From Bacillota bacterium (lineage in GTDB: Bacteria > Bacillota > GCA-003054495 > Carboxydocellales > JAJZTU01): a stretch of 7,924 nucleotides of DNA. The stretch spans positions 1 to 7,924 of the forward strand of contig JAJZTU010000152.1 of the NCBI GenBank assembly GCA_021848765.1, given 5' to 3'. The notes under the pieces were generated by a model. That model made no database searches. It was given only the letters and a program-made list of their open reading frames with translations, and was not told where the DNA came from. Position numbers and translations under genes: made by a program. Shown piece after piece: positions 1 to 5,427 of the stretch (positions within the stretch are counted from its first letter, which is position 1; the number at the start of each line of letters is the position of its first letter).

Positions 1-36
1 ATACCGGACACCCCTGATGGGGACAATAACAGCCAT
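1..36 (-). CDS. DUF1015-family protein, N-terminus only (runs off window)
   Basis: Only the first 12 codons are present, reading MAVIVPIRGVRY. They resemble the conserved start of DUF1015 proteins, which typically open with M-A-x-I-x-P-F-R-G-L-R-Y followed by N-P. The ATG (34-36) has a strong AGGAGG ribosome-binding site at 43-48 with 6-nt spacing, and a good promoter lies further upstream at 88-116, so this is a genuine gene start. The family is widespread in anaerobic bacteria and is not well characterised biochemically, so no function is assigned. The family call rests on a dozen residues only; the existence of a gene here is more certain than its name. Confidence 0.6.
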   Translation of the reverse strand, partial: MAVIVPIRGVRY

Positions 37-87
37 ATTTAACCTCCTCGTAAATTACCTGTGCTAACAGGGCTTGTCAATGCCTCC

Positions 88-116
88 ATTTTAATACACC
101 CATCGGGGAATTTCAA
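88..116 (-). promoter_or_regulatory. Sigma-A-type promoter of the DUF1015-like gene
   Basis: Read on the minus strand, TTGAAA (111-116) and TAAAAT (88-93) are separated by exactly 17 bp; each matches the consensus at 5 of 6 positions. The predicted transcript would start near 81, giving a leader of about 45 nt before the ATG at 36. The promoter lies between the stop of the DUF155 gene and the DUF1015-like start, so the downstream gene can be transcribed independently. Confidence 0.6.
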
Positions 117-122
117 CCGGAG

Positions 123-140
123 TTAGCTAAAATTAGCTAA
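123..140. repeat. Two TTAGCTAA palindromes one helical turn apart
   Basis: The perfect 8-bp palindrome TTAGCTAA occurs at 123-130 and again at 133-140, a 10-bp offset that puts both on the same face of the helix. The pair sits 6 bp upstream of the -35 hexamer of the minus-strand promoter at 88-116, where an activator or repressor would bind. No terminator is visible between the DUF155 stop and this site. An AT-rich coincidence cannot be excluded. Confidence 0.4.
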
Positions 141-164
141 AGCTATTAGGAACTACGGGTAGAG

Positions 165-1226
165 TTATTTATGAAATACGGGCAGAAACCCCAAAACAAT
201 CTCCAGGACAAACAGGAACACGATGGCTACTTCCAGCCACATGGAGCGCCGGGTAATTATTTCATCACTTAACATGGAGTAACTGCGCTGGATCACCGAA
301 ATCTTGTGCTGGATGTTGTCCATCCATTCCTTGGTGCGGAAGATGGAAAGGGCTCCACCGTAGACCCGGGCATAAAAAATATCCTCGGTCACCTTCAGGG
401 AGTTTTGGATCCGTTCAGTTATTTCCGAAATATCCACAACCAGTTCCATCAACTGGTTCATAATCTGGCGGTAGTGATTTAACCTCCGGAACCGGGTTTC
501 GGCTTCTTCGATAGCAGCATACATCTTTTCCATTTCCTCGGTAAGCAGGCTATCGTAGTACCGCAGTTCCAGCAGCTGGGAAACGGCAAACTCCAGCAAA
601 TCCGGGATGTCCGTACTTCCGGTGGTATCGTACACTAACGCGGAGTCCCAGGTGATGATGGTCAGGTCTCCGGGACTGTAGGAAAAGGAATTCTGGAGGG
701 TTTCCCTGCGTACCTGGGCACTCACCGGGTCAGGTTCGGCCAGGAGCAGGGGGACCGGGTCCCAATTCTCCTGCCAGTCACGGAAATAATAGATGGTGAA
801 ATCCTCCGTAAACCCCTGGTAGCTCTCTTTAACTATGGCCGGTGCCAGGATATTCCGGATTAACTGCAACTGCCTGGCAAAGGTAGCTTCCAAGGATTCG
901 GTATTATACAAGTAGACTGCGAGAGCTTTGGTATCTTCATAACCGGTTCCCGGGGTAAGCAGGATTCGCTGGACAATACTCACTACCCCGAGGTCATAAA
1001 TTTTAGCTGTAACTACAGTGGAAAAACTACCCTGAGGCAGCTCCACTTTACCTCCATCCAGCTCAACCGTTACCGGAGGATTCTTGAACTGCATGGACTT
1101 GGGCCTGATCCGGGCTAACCTCATCCGGGAGGTAGGCTTGTTTTGGGCCAGAATTTTTTCCACTATATCCAGTTTGATCTCTTCAGCAATGTCGTATAGC
1201 CGGTAAAGCCAGATAGAGTTTTGCAT
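165..1226 (-). CDS. RMD1/YagE family (DUF155) membrane-anchored protein
   Basis: This 353-residue protein resembles the DUF155 (RMD1/Sif2) family. The C-terminal half has the family pattern: a D-L-T-I-I-T-W-D-S-A-L-V segment near residues 187-199, a D-L-L-E-F-A-V-S-Q-L-L-E-L-R-Y-Y-D stretch near 208-224, a long charged, probably coiled-coil helical region (about 225-325), then R-R-S-M-W-L-E leading into one membrane helix at about 330-350. The end is short and positively charged, fitting a tail-anchored protein whose bulk faces the cytoplasm. Eukaryotic homologues are mitochondrial and linked to mitochondrial translation or division; the bacterial role is not established. The ATG at 1226 is preceded by TAAGGAGA (1233-1240) with 6-nt spacing. 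It has its own promoter at 1262-1290 and is co-directional with the DUF1015-like gene. Confidence 0.8.
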   Translation of the reverse strand: MQNSIWLYRLYDIAEEIKLDIVEKILAQNKPTSRMRLARIRPKSMQFKNPPVTVELDGGKVELPQGSFSTVVTAKIYDLGVVSIVQRILLTPGTGYEDTKALAVYLYNTESLEATFARQLQLIRNILAPAIVKESYQGFTEDFTIYYFRDWQENWDPVPLLLAEPDPVSAQVRRETLQNSFSYSPGDLTIITWDSALVYDTTGSTDIPDLLEFAVSQLLELRYYDSLLTEEMEKMYAAIEEAETRFRRLNHYRQIMNQLMELVVDISEITERIQNSLKVTEDIFYARVYGGALSIFRTKEWMDNIQHKISVIQRSYSMLSDEIITRRSMWLEVAIVFLFVLEIVLGFLPVFHK

Positions 1227-1261
1227 GGGCTGTCTCCTTATGTATAATGCCGTTTAATGTA

Positions 1262-1290
1262 ATTTTAACAAATTCCGGCCCTGGGGACAA
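1262..1290 (-). promoter_or_regulatory. Promoter of the DUF155 gene
   Basis: On the minus strand TTGTCC (1285-1290, 4 of 6) and TAAAAT (1262-1267, 5 of 6) are spaced by 17 bp. The predicted start near 1255 gives a leader of about 28 nt that contains the ribosome-binding site. A TATACA closer to the gene was discounted because it would place the transcript start inside the Shine-Dalgarno sequence. Confidence 0.5.
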
Positions 1291-1292
1291 AC

Positions 1293-1310
1293 CGGTTACT
1301 AAAGTAGCCG
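1293..1310. promoter_or_regulatory. 18-bp dyad between the DUF155 and benE genes
   Basis: CGGTTACT (1293-1300) and AGTAGCCG (1303-1310) are inverted repeats matching at 7 of 8 positions around a 2-bp centre; the mismatch would be a G-U pair in RNA. The dyad abuts the -35 box of the minus-strand DUF155 promoter and lies about 125 bp before benE. It could be an operator for either divergent gene. Apart from this, the rest of the benE leader (1311-1420) shows no convincing promoter or structure. Confidence 0.3.
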
Positions 1311-1433
1311 TTCAAGCTCTAAGCCGACCGCAGAAATCCACTTTCTATCCGGTCAAGGAAAAAACATGGCCTTCTGAGTCCAGGATGAATTACATTTGAA
1401 GCAAAGACTAGCCAGAGCAGAGGAGTGGGAGTT

Positions 1434-2660
1434 ATGAAAAAAGTGCAAACCGAAAGCAGTGCTGCCTTTTGGCAAAACTTTGCGGAAGTCCCCTCCAGGC
1501 TGTCCATAGCCAACATTACCACCGGGTTTGTAGCGGCGGTCTTTGGCTGCACCGGACCGGCCCTGATTGTAATTAACTCCGGGATGGTGGGCGGCCTTTC
1601 TCAGCACCAGATTGTTTCCTGGCTGTTTGGCATCTATTTCTTTGGGGGCTTGATTGGGGTAGCCATGGCCCTGGCTTTCCGCCAGCCTATCTGTGGAGCG
1701 TTTACCATTCCGGGCGCCGTGCTTCTGGGGTCCTCTCTGACCTACTTTAACTTGTCCCAGGCGGTAGGAGCCTACCTGGTCACTGGAGCGCTGATTTTGG
1801 TTTTAGGGCTTTCGGGCATTATGGATCACATTATGCAGCGAGTCCCCCTGGCCATCGTTATGGCTACTATTGCGGGAGTAATGCTAAAGTTTGCTCTGGG
1901 CATAGTCCTGGCGATAAAAAGTGCCCCTATTGTGGGAGGTTTGGCCCTGGCAGGTTATTTCCTGCTGCCCAAGGTATGGCCCCGGGTGCCCCCGGTGTTG
2001 GGAGCTATCATTTTGGGGGTTTGCGGGGTTTTGCTCAACGGTAATCTTCAGGCAGTGGCCGGGAACAGTCTTTTTTATCTTCCCCAATTGGTCTGGCCGG
2101 AATTTTCCCCGGGAGCAATTCTGGCCATTAGTATTCCCCTCACTTTGCTGGTGTTAGGCTCGGAAAATGCTCAAGGTATTGGGGTACTGTTGGGAGCCGG
2201 GTATCCGCCTCCAATTAATTTCATGACCGTTGTCAGTGGGGTTGGGACTATAGTGGCAGCTCTCTTTGGCGCCCATAGCGCCAATATCGCCGGAGTCATG
2301 ACAGCTATTTGCGCCACCCAGGACAACATTGCCAAGGAAGACCGCTATGGCGCTGCCGTGGTAAATGGGGTATTGTTTATGCTGTTTGGTCTTTTTGCAG
2401 GGGCAGCAGTGCAATTGATTAAGGTTTTGCCGGGGTTTTTAATCTCTTTGTTAGCCGGATTGGCCATGGTGCCGGTGCTTATCGGAGCCATGCATCAAGG
2501 GTTTTCGGGACGGAAATTTAAACTTTCCACCTTTGCCGCTTTTGTTATAGCCCTTTCCGAGATTTCCCTGTTTAAGATAAGTGCTCCTTTTTGGGCGCTG
2601 CTGGGAGGATTGTTAATAGCATTAACGGTAGAGAAAAAGGATTTTCAAGTCAAAGAGTAA
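1434..2660 (+). CDS. benE: BenE-family transporter (benzoate/H+ symporter family)
   Basis: This 408-residue, very hydrophobic protein has about 11-12 predicted membrane helices. The F-G-C-T-G-P-A segment (37-43), R-Q-P-I-C-G-A-F-T-I-P-G (83-94) and the later G-A-H-S-A-N-I-A-G-V-M-T-A-I-C stretch match signature segments of BenE proteins, whose founding member imports benzoate with protons in Acinetobacter. Length and the two-half organisation are normal for the family. I chose the ATG at 1434 because AGGAG (1421-1425) lies 8 nt upstream; an in-frame GTG at 1425 would overlap that site. No benzoate degradation gene is in the window, so the true substrate, probably an organic acid, is inferred only. 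A terminator follows at 2696-2728, and the gene appears to be transcribed alone. Confidence 0.88.
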   Translation: MKKVQTESSAAFWQNFAEVPSRLSIANITTGFVAAVFGCTGPALIVINSGMVGGLSQHQIVSWLFGIYFFGGLIGVAMALAFRQPICGAFTIPGAVLLGSSLTYFNLSQAVGAYLVTGALILVLGLSGIMDHIMQRVPLAIVMATIAGVMLKFALGIVLAIKSAPIVGGLALAGYFLLPKVWPRVPPVLGAIILGVCGVLLNGNLQAVAGNSLFYLPQLVWPEFSPGAILAISIPLTLLVLGSENAQGIGVLLGAGYPPPINFMTVVSGVGTIVAALFGAHSANIAGVMTAICATQDNIAKEDRYGAAVVNGVLFMLFGLFAGAAVQLIKVLPGFLISLLAGLAMVPVLIGAMHQGFSGRKFKLSTFAAFVIALSEISLFKISAPFWALLGGLLIALTVEKKDFQVKE

Positions 2661-2688
2661 CAGAATTTCCAGGTCAGTGAGTAACAGA
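2641..2688 (+). repeat. 24-bp imperfect tandem duplication at the benE stop
   Basis: Positions 2641-2664 and 2665-2688 match at 20 of 24 bases. The first copy encodes the last benE residues F-Q-V-K-E and the stop; the second, in the same frame after that stop, would read N-F-Q-V-S-E and another stop (2682-2684). Two of the four differences are silent third-position changes (TTT/TTC and CAA/CAG). Confidence 0.75.
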
Positions 2689-2695
2689 TGTTATC

Positions 2696-2728
2696 AGCTC
2701 CGCCCCTTTTTTGGGGAGGAGCTTTTTT
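2696..2728 (+). terminator. Intrinsic terminator after benE
   Basis: An 11-bp stem with one internal G-A mismatch (AGCTCCGCCCC at 2696-2706 against GGGGAGGAGCT at 2713-2723) closes a 6-nt T loop and runs directly into six T residues (2723-2728). It lies 36 bp after the benE stop. It shows that the 5' part of the open frame continuing into the permease remnant is not coding sequence. Confidence 0.9.
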
Positions 2729-2730
2729 GC

Positions 2731-3006
2731 TTGGTGCATAATTTCAAGCGCTTGCAGAGTATCGCACCCATGGTTACAGTAAGTGCCGCTATGCTGGGCG
2801 GGTTATTCTGGCCTTTGGAAGTTGTCCACTCCAAGCCATTACTTGCCTTAGCCAAGGTAATGCCCACCTTTTGGGGTATGGAAGGGTTGAGGGCACTGGT
2901 CGTGCTGAATAAAGGGCTGGAGGCTGTCCTGCTGCCCTTAGCAGTGTTGGTTTTAATGACTGTACTATTGATGGGTATCGGGATAACTTTGCAGGAAAAA
3001 ACATAG
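2731..3006 (+). pseudogene. C-terminal remnant of an ABC-2 type transporter permease
   Basis: From about 2752 the frame encodes L-Q-S-I-A-P, then A-M-L-G-G-L-F-W-P-L-E-V-V, P-T-F-W-G-M-E-G-L-R and a final hydrophobic helix ending G-I-G-I-T-L. This order matches the last two membrane helices and the connecting loop of ABC-2 permeases (ABC2_membrane_3 type), which are normally about 350-400 residues long. Only some 85 residues remain. The open frame formally extends back to a GTG at 2677, but that part is the benE terminator and has no protein similarity I can recognise. An ATG at 2770 lies within the remnant, without a clear ribosome-binding site. No ABC ATPase or other permease segment is present. 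It is best read as a fragment left by a deletion; expression of a short peptide is unlikely but not excluded. Confidence 0.75.
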
Positions 3007-3036
3007 ATTCTGTTCGACATAGTTCTGAGGACAACC

Positions 3037-3068
3037 TGCCCCCGAAATATTACAATTAAATGGGGGTG
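3037..3068 (+). promoter_or_regulatory. Hairpin that could mask the ribosome-binding site of the 90-residue ORF
   Basis: CCCCC (3039-3043) can pair with GGGGG (3062-3066), extended by two G-U pairs (3037-3038 with 3067-3068), around an 18-nt AT-rich loop. The G tract is the Shine-Dalgarno sequence (GGGGGTG) of the GTG start at 3075. If formed in mRNA the stem would reduce translation. The long loop makes its stability uncertain. Confidence 0.35.
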
Positions 3069-3074
3069 ATGTCG

Positions 3075-3347
3075 GTGCAGGACAAGAGCAAATTAGCCCA
3101 AGAGATTGGCGAGCAATATGGTGTTGAAAATCAGTTTGGCCGGACTGCCTTTTTTGGCCGGGTTGTCAAGGGCAAAGTGATTTTCACTGAAGTACCCCGG
3201 TCCAAGCCTAATGGACCCATTGCAGTCCCTCGACCGGAAGACATTCCTGTTTTGGAGCGCAAAGCCGTACAGCAGCATACGCGGCATCTACCCTGGCCGG
3301 GGAGGCTGGCGCTATGGGTGTTGGGGAAAGTACGCCGGTTATTGTAA
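3075..3347 (+). CDS. Hypothetical protein, 90 residues
   Basis: I do not recognise a family. The protein is basic and mostly hydrophilic: an acidic/basic N-terminal helix (about 1-16), a segment with small hydrophobic patches F-G-R-T-A-F-F-G-R-V-V-K-G-K-V-I-F (21-37) suggestive of beta strands, a proline-rich middle (41-58), and a basic amphipathic C-terminus with two tryptophans (74 and 81) ending R-R-L-L that could touch membrane. The start is chosen as GTG at 3075 because GGGGGTGAT (3062-3070) resembles the ribosome-binding consensus and lies 6 nt upstream. The upstream in-frame ATGs at 3060 and 3069 overlap that site. It lies between the permease remnant and fprA, on the same strand as both. 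No promoter was found for it, and 116 bp separate it from fprA. It is likely a real gene because of the ribosome-binding site and balanced codon use, but this is not certain. Confidence 0.6.
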   Translation: MQDKSKLAQEIGEQYGVENQFGRTAFFGRVVKGKVIFTEVPRSKPNGPIAVPRPEDIPVLERKAVQQHTRHLPWPGRLALWVLGKVRRLL

Positions 3348-3389
3348 TATTCGGCTAAGCTTTGGGGCAAGTTTTTATCATGGCTTTGG

Positions 3390-3432
3390 TGTGATATAGC
3401 TAATATATTCATGGTAATTTTTGTGATATACT
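3390..3432 (+). promoter_or_regulatory. fprA promoter region with two TGTGATATA direct repeats
   Basis: TGTGATATA occurs at 3390-3398 and 3422-3430, 32 bp (three helical turns) apart. The second copy overlaps a good -10 hexamer, TATACT (3427-3432). The matching -35 position (3404-3409, TATATT) is poor, so the promoter may depend on an activator; the first repeat would be centred near -45 of a start at about 3439. TGTGA is the half-site bound by CRP/FNR-family regulators, but the second half (TCACA) is absent from both copies, so the regulator is not identified. Confidence 0.4.
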
Positions 3433-3463
3433 TGAAGAAAAAAACTACAGGAGGGATTTAACC

Positions 3464-4654
3464 ATGATTGAACTTAAAAATAATTTGTACTGGGTTGGGG
3501 TTAAAGACTGGGAGCTTAAGAGGTTTCATGGCGAAGAATTATCAACCCACCGGGGTTCCTCCTATAATTCTTATCTGATCAGGGATGCCAAAACTGTATT
3601 AGTGGATACCGTCTGGGGACCATTCAAAGAAGAGTTCGTAAGCCGTTTAGAGCAGGAAGTAGGCCTGGAAAACATTGATTTAATTGTTGTTAACCACTCC
3701 GAAACAGATCACTCCGGCGCTTTGGCCTATCTGATGTCCAAGATCCCCAATACTCCGATTTATTGTACGCAAAACGGGGAAAAAATGCTTAGAAAGCATT
3801 ATCATCAAGACTGGAACTTTAACGTAGTCAAAACCGGGGATTCCCTTAATATCGGTGAGTATGAGCTGGTCTTCGTGGAAATGACCATGCTGCATTGGCC
3901 GGACAGCATGGCAACCTATGTGAAAGGGGCTAATGTATTATTGTCCAATGATACCTTTGGCCAGCACTATGCAACTTCTAAAATGTTTAACGATGAGGTG
4001 GAGACTGGTGAGTTATACCAGGAAGCAATTAAGTATTATGCCAATATTTTGACCCCCTTCAGCCATTTGGTCAAACAAAAAATTGAACAAATTAAGAGTT
4101 GGAATTTACCCATAGATTTAATTGCGCCCAGCCACGGGGTTATCTGGCGAAAAGACCCCTTACAAATTGTGGACAAGTACTATGAGTGGTCCCAGGACTA
4201 TCACGAAAACTCGGTGGTAATCGCCTATGACACCATGTGGGAAGGCACCAAAAAAATGGCTCAGGCCATTGGTGAAGGGCTGGCAGAGCAGGGGGTTACC
4301 GTAAAGATTTATAATGTTGCCAAAAAAGATAAAAATGACGTGATTACGGAAATCTTCAAAGCCAAAGGCGTACTGCTAGGCAGTTCAACTATCAATAACG
4401 GTATCCTTTCCGCCATGGCGGCCCTGTTGGAAGAAATCAAGGGCCTGAAATTTAAGAATAAGGTAGCGGCAGCTTTCGGCTCCTACGGCTGGAGCGGTGA
4501 AGGGGTGAAGATAATCACTCAAAAGCTGGACGAAGCAAAACTTCAGGTGGTGGAAGACGGTATTAAGTTTGCCTACCAGCCGACCGTAGAGGAACTGGAA
4601 CAGTGTAAGCAATTTGGCAGGAATTTTGCCCGGCATATCCCCGACCGCAGGTAA
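3464..4654 (+). CDS. fprA: Flavodiiron protein (FprA-type O2/NO reductase)
   Basis: This 396-residue cytoplasmic protein is a full-length A-type flavoprotein. Residues about 1-245 form the metallo-beta-lactamase-like diiron domain with all expected ligands: H78-x-E80-x-D82-H83, H144, D163 (in S-N-D-T-F-G-Q-H) and H224 (in P-S-H-G-V-I-W). Residues about 250-394 are a flavodoxin domain with the FMN phosphate loop Y-D-T-M-W-E-G-T (255-262) and F-G-S-Y-G-W-S-G-E. Such enzymes reduce O2 to water or NO to N2O with electrons from rubredoxin or related donors, protecting anaerobes. There is no fused rubredoxin or flavin reductase domain, so an external donor is needed and none is in this window. The ATG has AGGAGG (3449-3454) at 9-nt spacing. 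The stop lies 2 bp from the stop of the convergent carbonic anhydrase gene. O2 versus NO preference cannot be read from the sequence. Confidence 0.95.
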   Translation: MIELKNNLYWVGVKDWELKRFHGEELSTHRGSSYNSYLIRDAKTVLVDTVWGPFKEEFVSRLEQEVGLENIDLIVVNHSETDHSGALAYLMSKIPNTPIYCTQNGEKMLRKHYHQDWNFNVVKTGDSLNIGEYELVFVEMTMLHWPDSMATYVKGANVLLSNDTFGQHYATSKMFNDEVETGELYQEAIKYYANILTPFSHLVKQKIEQIKSWNLPIDLIAPSHGVIWRKDPLQIVDKYYEWSQDYHENSVVIAYDTMWEGTKKMAQAIGEGLAEQGVTVKIYNVAKKDKNDVITEIFKAKGVLLGSSTINNGILSAMAALLEEIKGLKFKNKVAAAFGSYGWSGEGVKIITQKLDEAKLQVVEDGIKFAYQPTVEELEQCKQFGRNFARHIPDRR

Positions 4655-4656
4655 AA

Positions 4657-5199
4657 TTAATAGCCCCGTACTACCATCTCTAAATGCCCATCGTTGGGGC
4701 AAAAAATCAGTCCATGGACCGGGACGTCTTTCGGAATAAGAGGGCTGTTACGAATGATGGAGACAACATTTTCAACATTGCTGACCGGGTCGGCGAAAGC
4801 GCCTATCCAGGTGGCAAGGTCAGGAACTAAATCATCAATGGCCTGGGGATCTATACCCCGGGTTATCATTTTTTGCTTAAGCTTTTCATCGTCTAAGCCG
4901 GCCATACCACAGTCACGGTGACCGATGACAAAGATCTCCTCAACACCCAGGGTGAAGATACTGACCACTAAACTGCGAATTACTCCGCCATTGGGGTCGA
5001 CGATAGTATTGCCTGCATTTTTCAGTACTTTGGCATCGCCCCGTTTAATCCCCATGGCCGGTTCTAAAAAGTCCACCAGACGGGTATCCATACAGGTGAA
5101 GATAGCAAGTTGCTTCTGCGGGGATTTAGGCAGGGGAGGGAAAGCCCCCGGGCGTACAAATCTCTTATTAGCTTCCAATATGCTATCTAAAATGGTCAT
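4657..5199 (-). CDS. Beta-class carbonic anhydrase
   Basis: This 180-residue protein interconverts CO2 and bicarbonate using zinc. The zinc ligands are C36 in C-M-D-T-R-L, H94 and C97 in G-H-R-D-C-G-M; the D38-R40 catalytic dyad is also present, along with the K-N-A-G-N-T motif (60-65). The short length fits the small, Cab-like subgroup of beta carbonic anhydrases rather than the longer plant/E. coli Can type. The open frame extends upstream to 5304, but the ATG at 5199 is preferred: TAAAGGAGG (5207-5215) lies 7 nt before it, the homologous region begins there, and the extension would cross the promoter. The gene has its own promoter (5243-5271) and converges tail-to-tail with fprA. In an acetyl-CoA-pathway or other autotrophic anaerobe it would supply CO2 or bicarbonate to carboxylating enzymes, but no such gene is adjacent. 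Confidence 0.93.
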   Translation of the reverse strand: MTILDSILEANKRFVRPGAFPPLPKSPQKQLAIFTCMDTRLVDFLEPAMGIKRGDAKVLKNAGNTIVDPNGGVIRSLVVSIFTLGVEEIFVIGHRDCGMAGLDDEKLKQKMITRGIDPQAIDDLVPDLATWIGAFADPVSNVENVVSIIRNSPLIPKDVPVHGLIFCPNDGHLEMVVRGY

Positions 5200-5234
5200 A
5201 GCCCTTCCTCCTTTAGAAACTTGTTTTTCTAGTT

Positions 5235-5271
5235 TGGTATCATGTATACCATACCATATTGTGGGTGAAAA
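5235..5271 (-). promoter_or_regulatory. Carbonic anhydrase promoter with overlapping dyad
   Basis: On the minus strand an extended -10, TGG followed by TATACA (5243-5251), lies 17 bp from a partial -35, TTTTCA (5266-5271, 4 of 6). The expected start near 5236 gives a leader of about 37 nt. A perfect 6-bp inverted repeat, TGGTAT (5235-5240) and ATACCA (5246-5251), covers the -10 box and start site, a position typical of a repressor operator. A further ATACC copy directly follows one arm (5251-5255). Confidence 0.5.
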
Positions 5272-5321
5272 TTCCAGTGACAGAAAACCGGAGTGTATTG
5301 GCAAATGAAAGCAGTTGCTTA

Positions 5322-5350
5322 TTGACGAAGATTTTCTCTTAGATTACAAT
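5322..5350 (+). promoter_or_regulatory. Promoter of the two-component system genes
   Basis: TTGACG (5322-5327) and TACAAT (5345-5350) are separated by exactly 17 bp; each matches the sigma-A consensus at 5 of 6 positions. A start near 5357 gives a leader of about 70 nt before the kinase ATG. It is divergent from the carbonic anhydrase promoter, with about 50 bp between the two -35 boxes. Confidence 0.65.
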
Positions 5351-5427
5351 TTAGTTAAAAGTAAAATTATTTGAAATTTCGGAAAAAAGTGATGGCCCTG
5401 CACGCTCACTGACGGAGGCTCAAAGCC

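Noticed and set aside
52..80. Minus-strand TTGACA (75-80) and TAATTT (52-57), 17 bp apart, as the DUF1015-like gene promoter
   Set aside because: The -10 is poor (3 of 6) and the transcript would start inside the ribosome-binding site at 43-48. The pair at 88-116 fits better.
1353..1607. Minus-strand open frames overlapping the benE 5' end
   Set aside because: No ribosome-binding site and no recognisable domain; the plus strand encodes a clear transporter.
2677..2751. GTG at 2677 as the true start of a 109-residue protein
   Set aside because: The first 25 codons are the benE terminator and repeat; no ribosome-binding site is positioned for the GTG and the encoded residues have no permease similarity.
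2694..3034. Minus-strand open frames opposite the permease remnant
   Set aside because: Low-complexity Ser/Thr/Pro-rich translations without family features; they are complements of a recognisable plus-strand remnant.
3334..3355. Terminator after the 90-residue ORF (GCCG...CGGC inverted repeat)
   Set aside because: The stem is interrupted and has no following T run, so it does not qualify as an intrinsic terminator.
5200..5304. N-terminal extension of the carbonic anhydrase to 5304
   Set aside because: It crosses the promoter and ribosome-binding site at 5207-5271, and the family's N-terminus begins at the ATG at 5199.
4925..5308. 127-residue plus-strand open frame
   Set aside because: It lies antisense to the carbonic anhydrase gene, has no ribosome-binding site or recognisable domain, and the opposite strand has full catalytic motifs.
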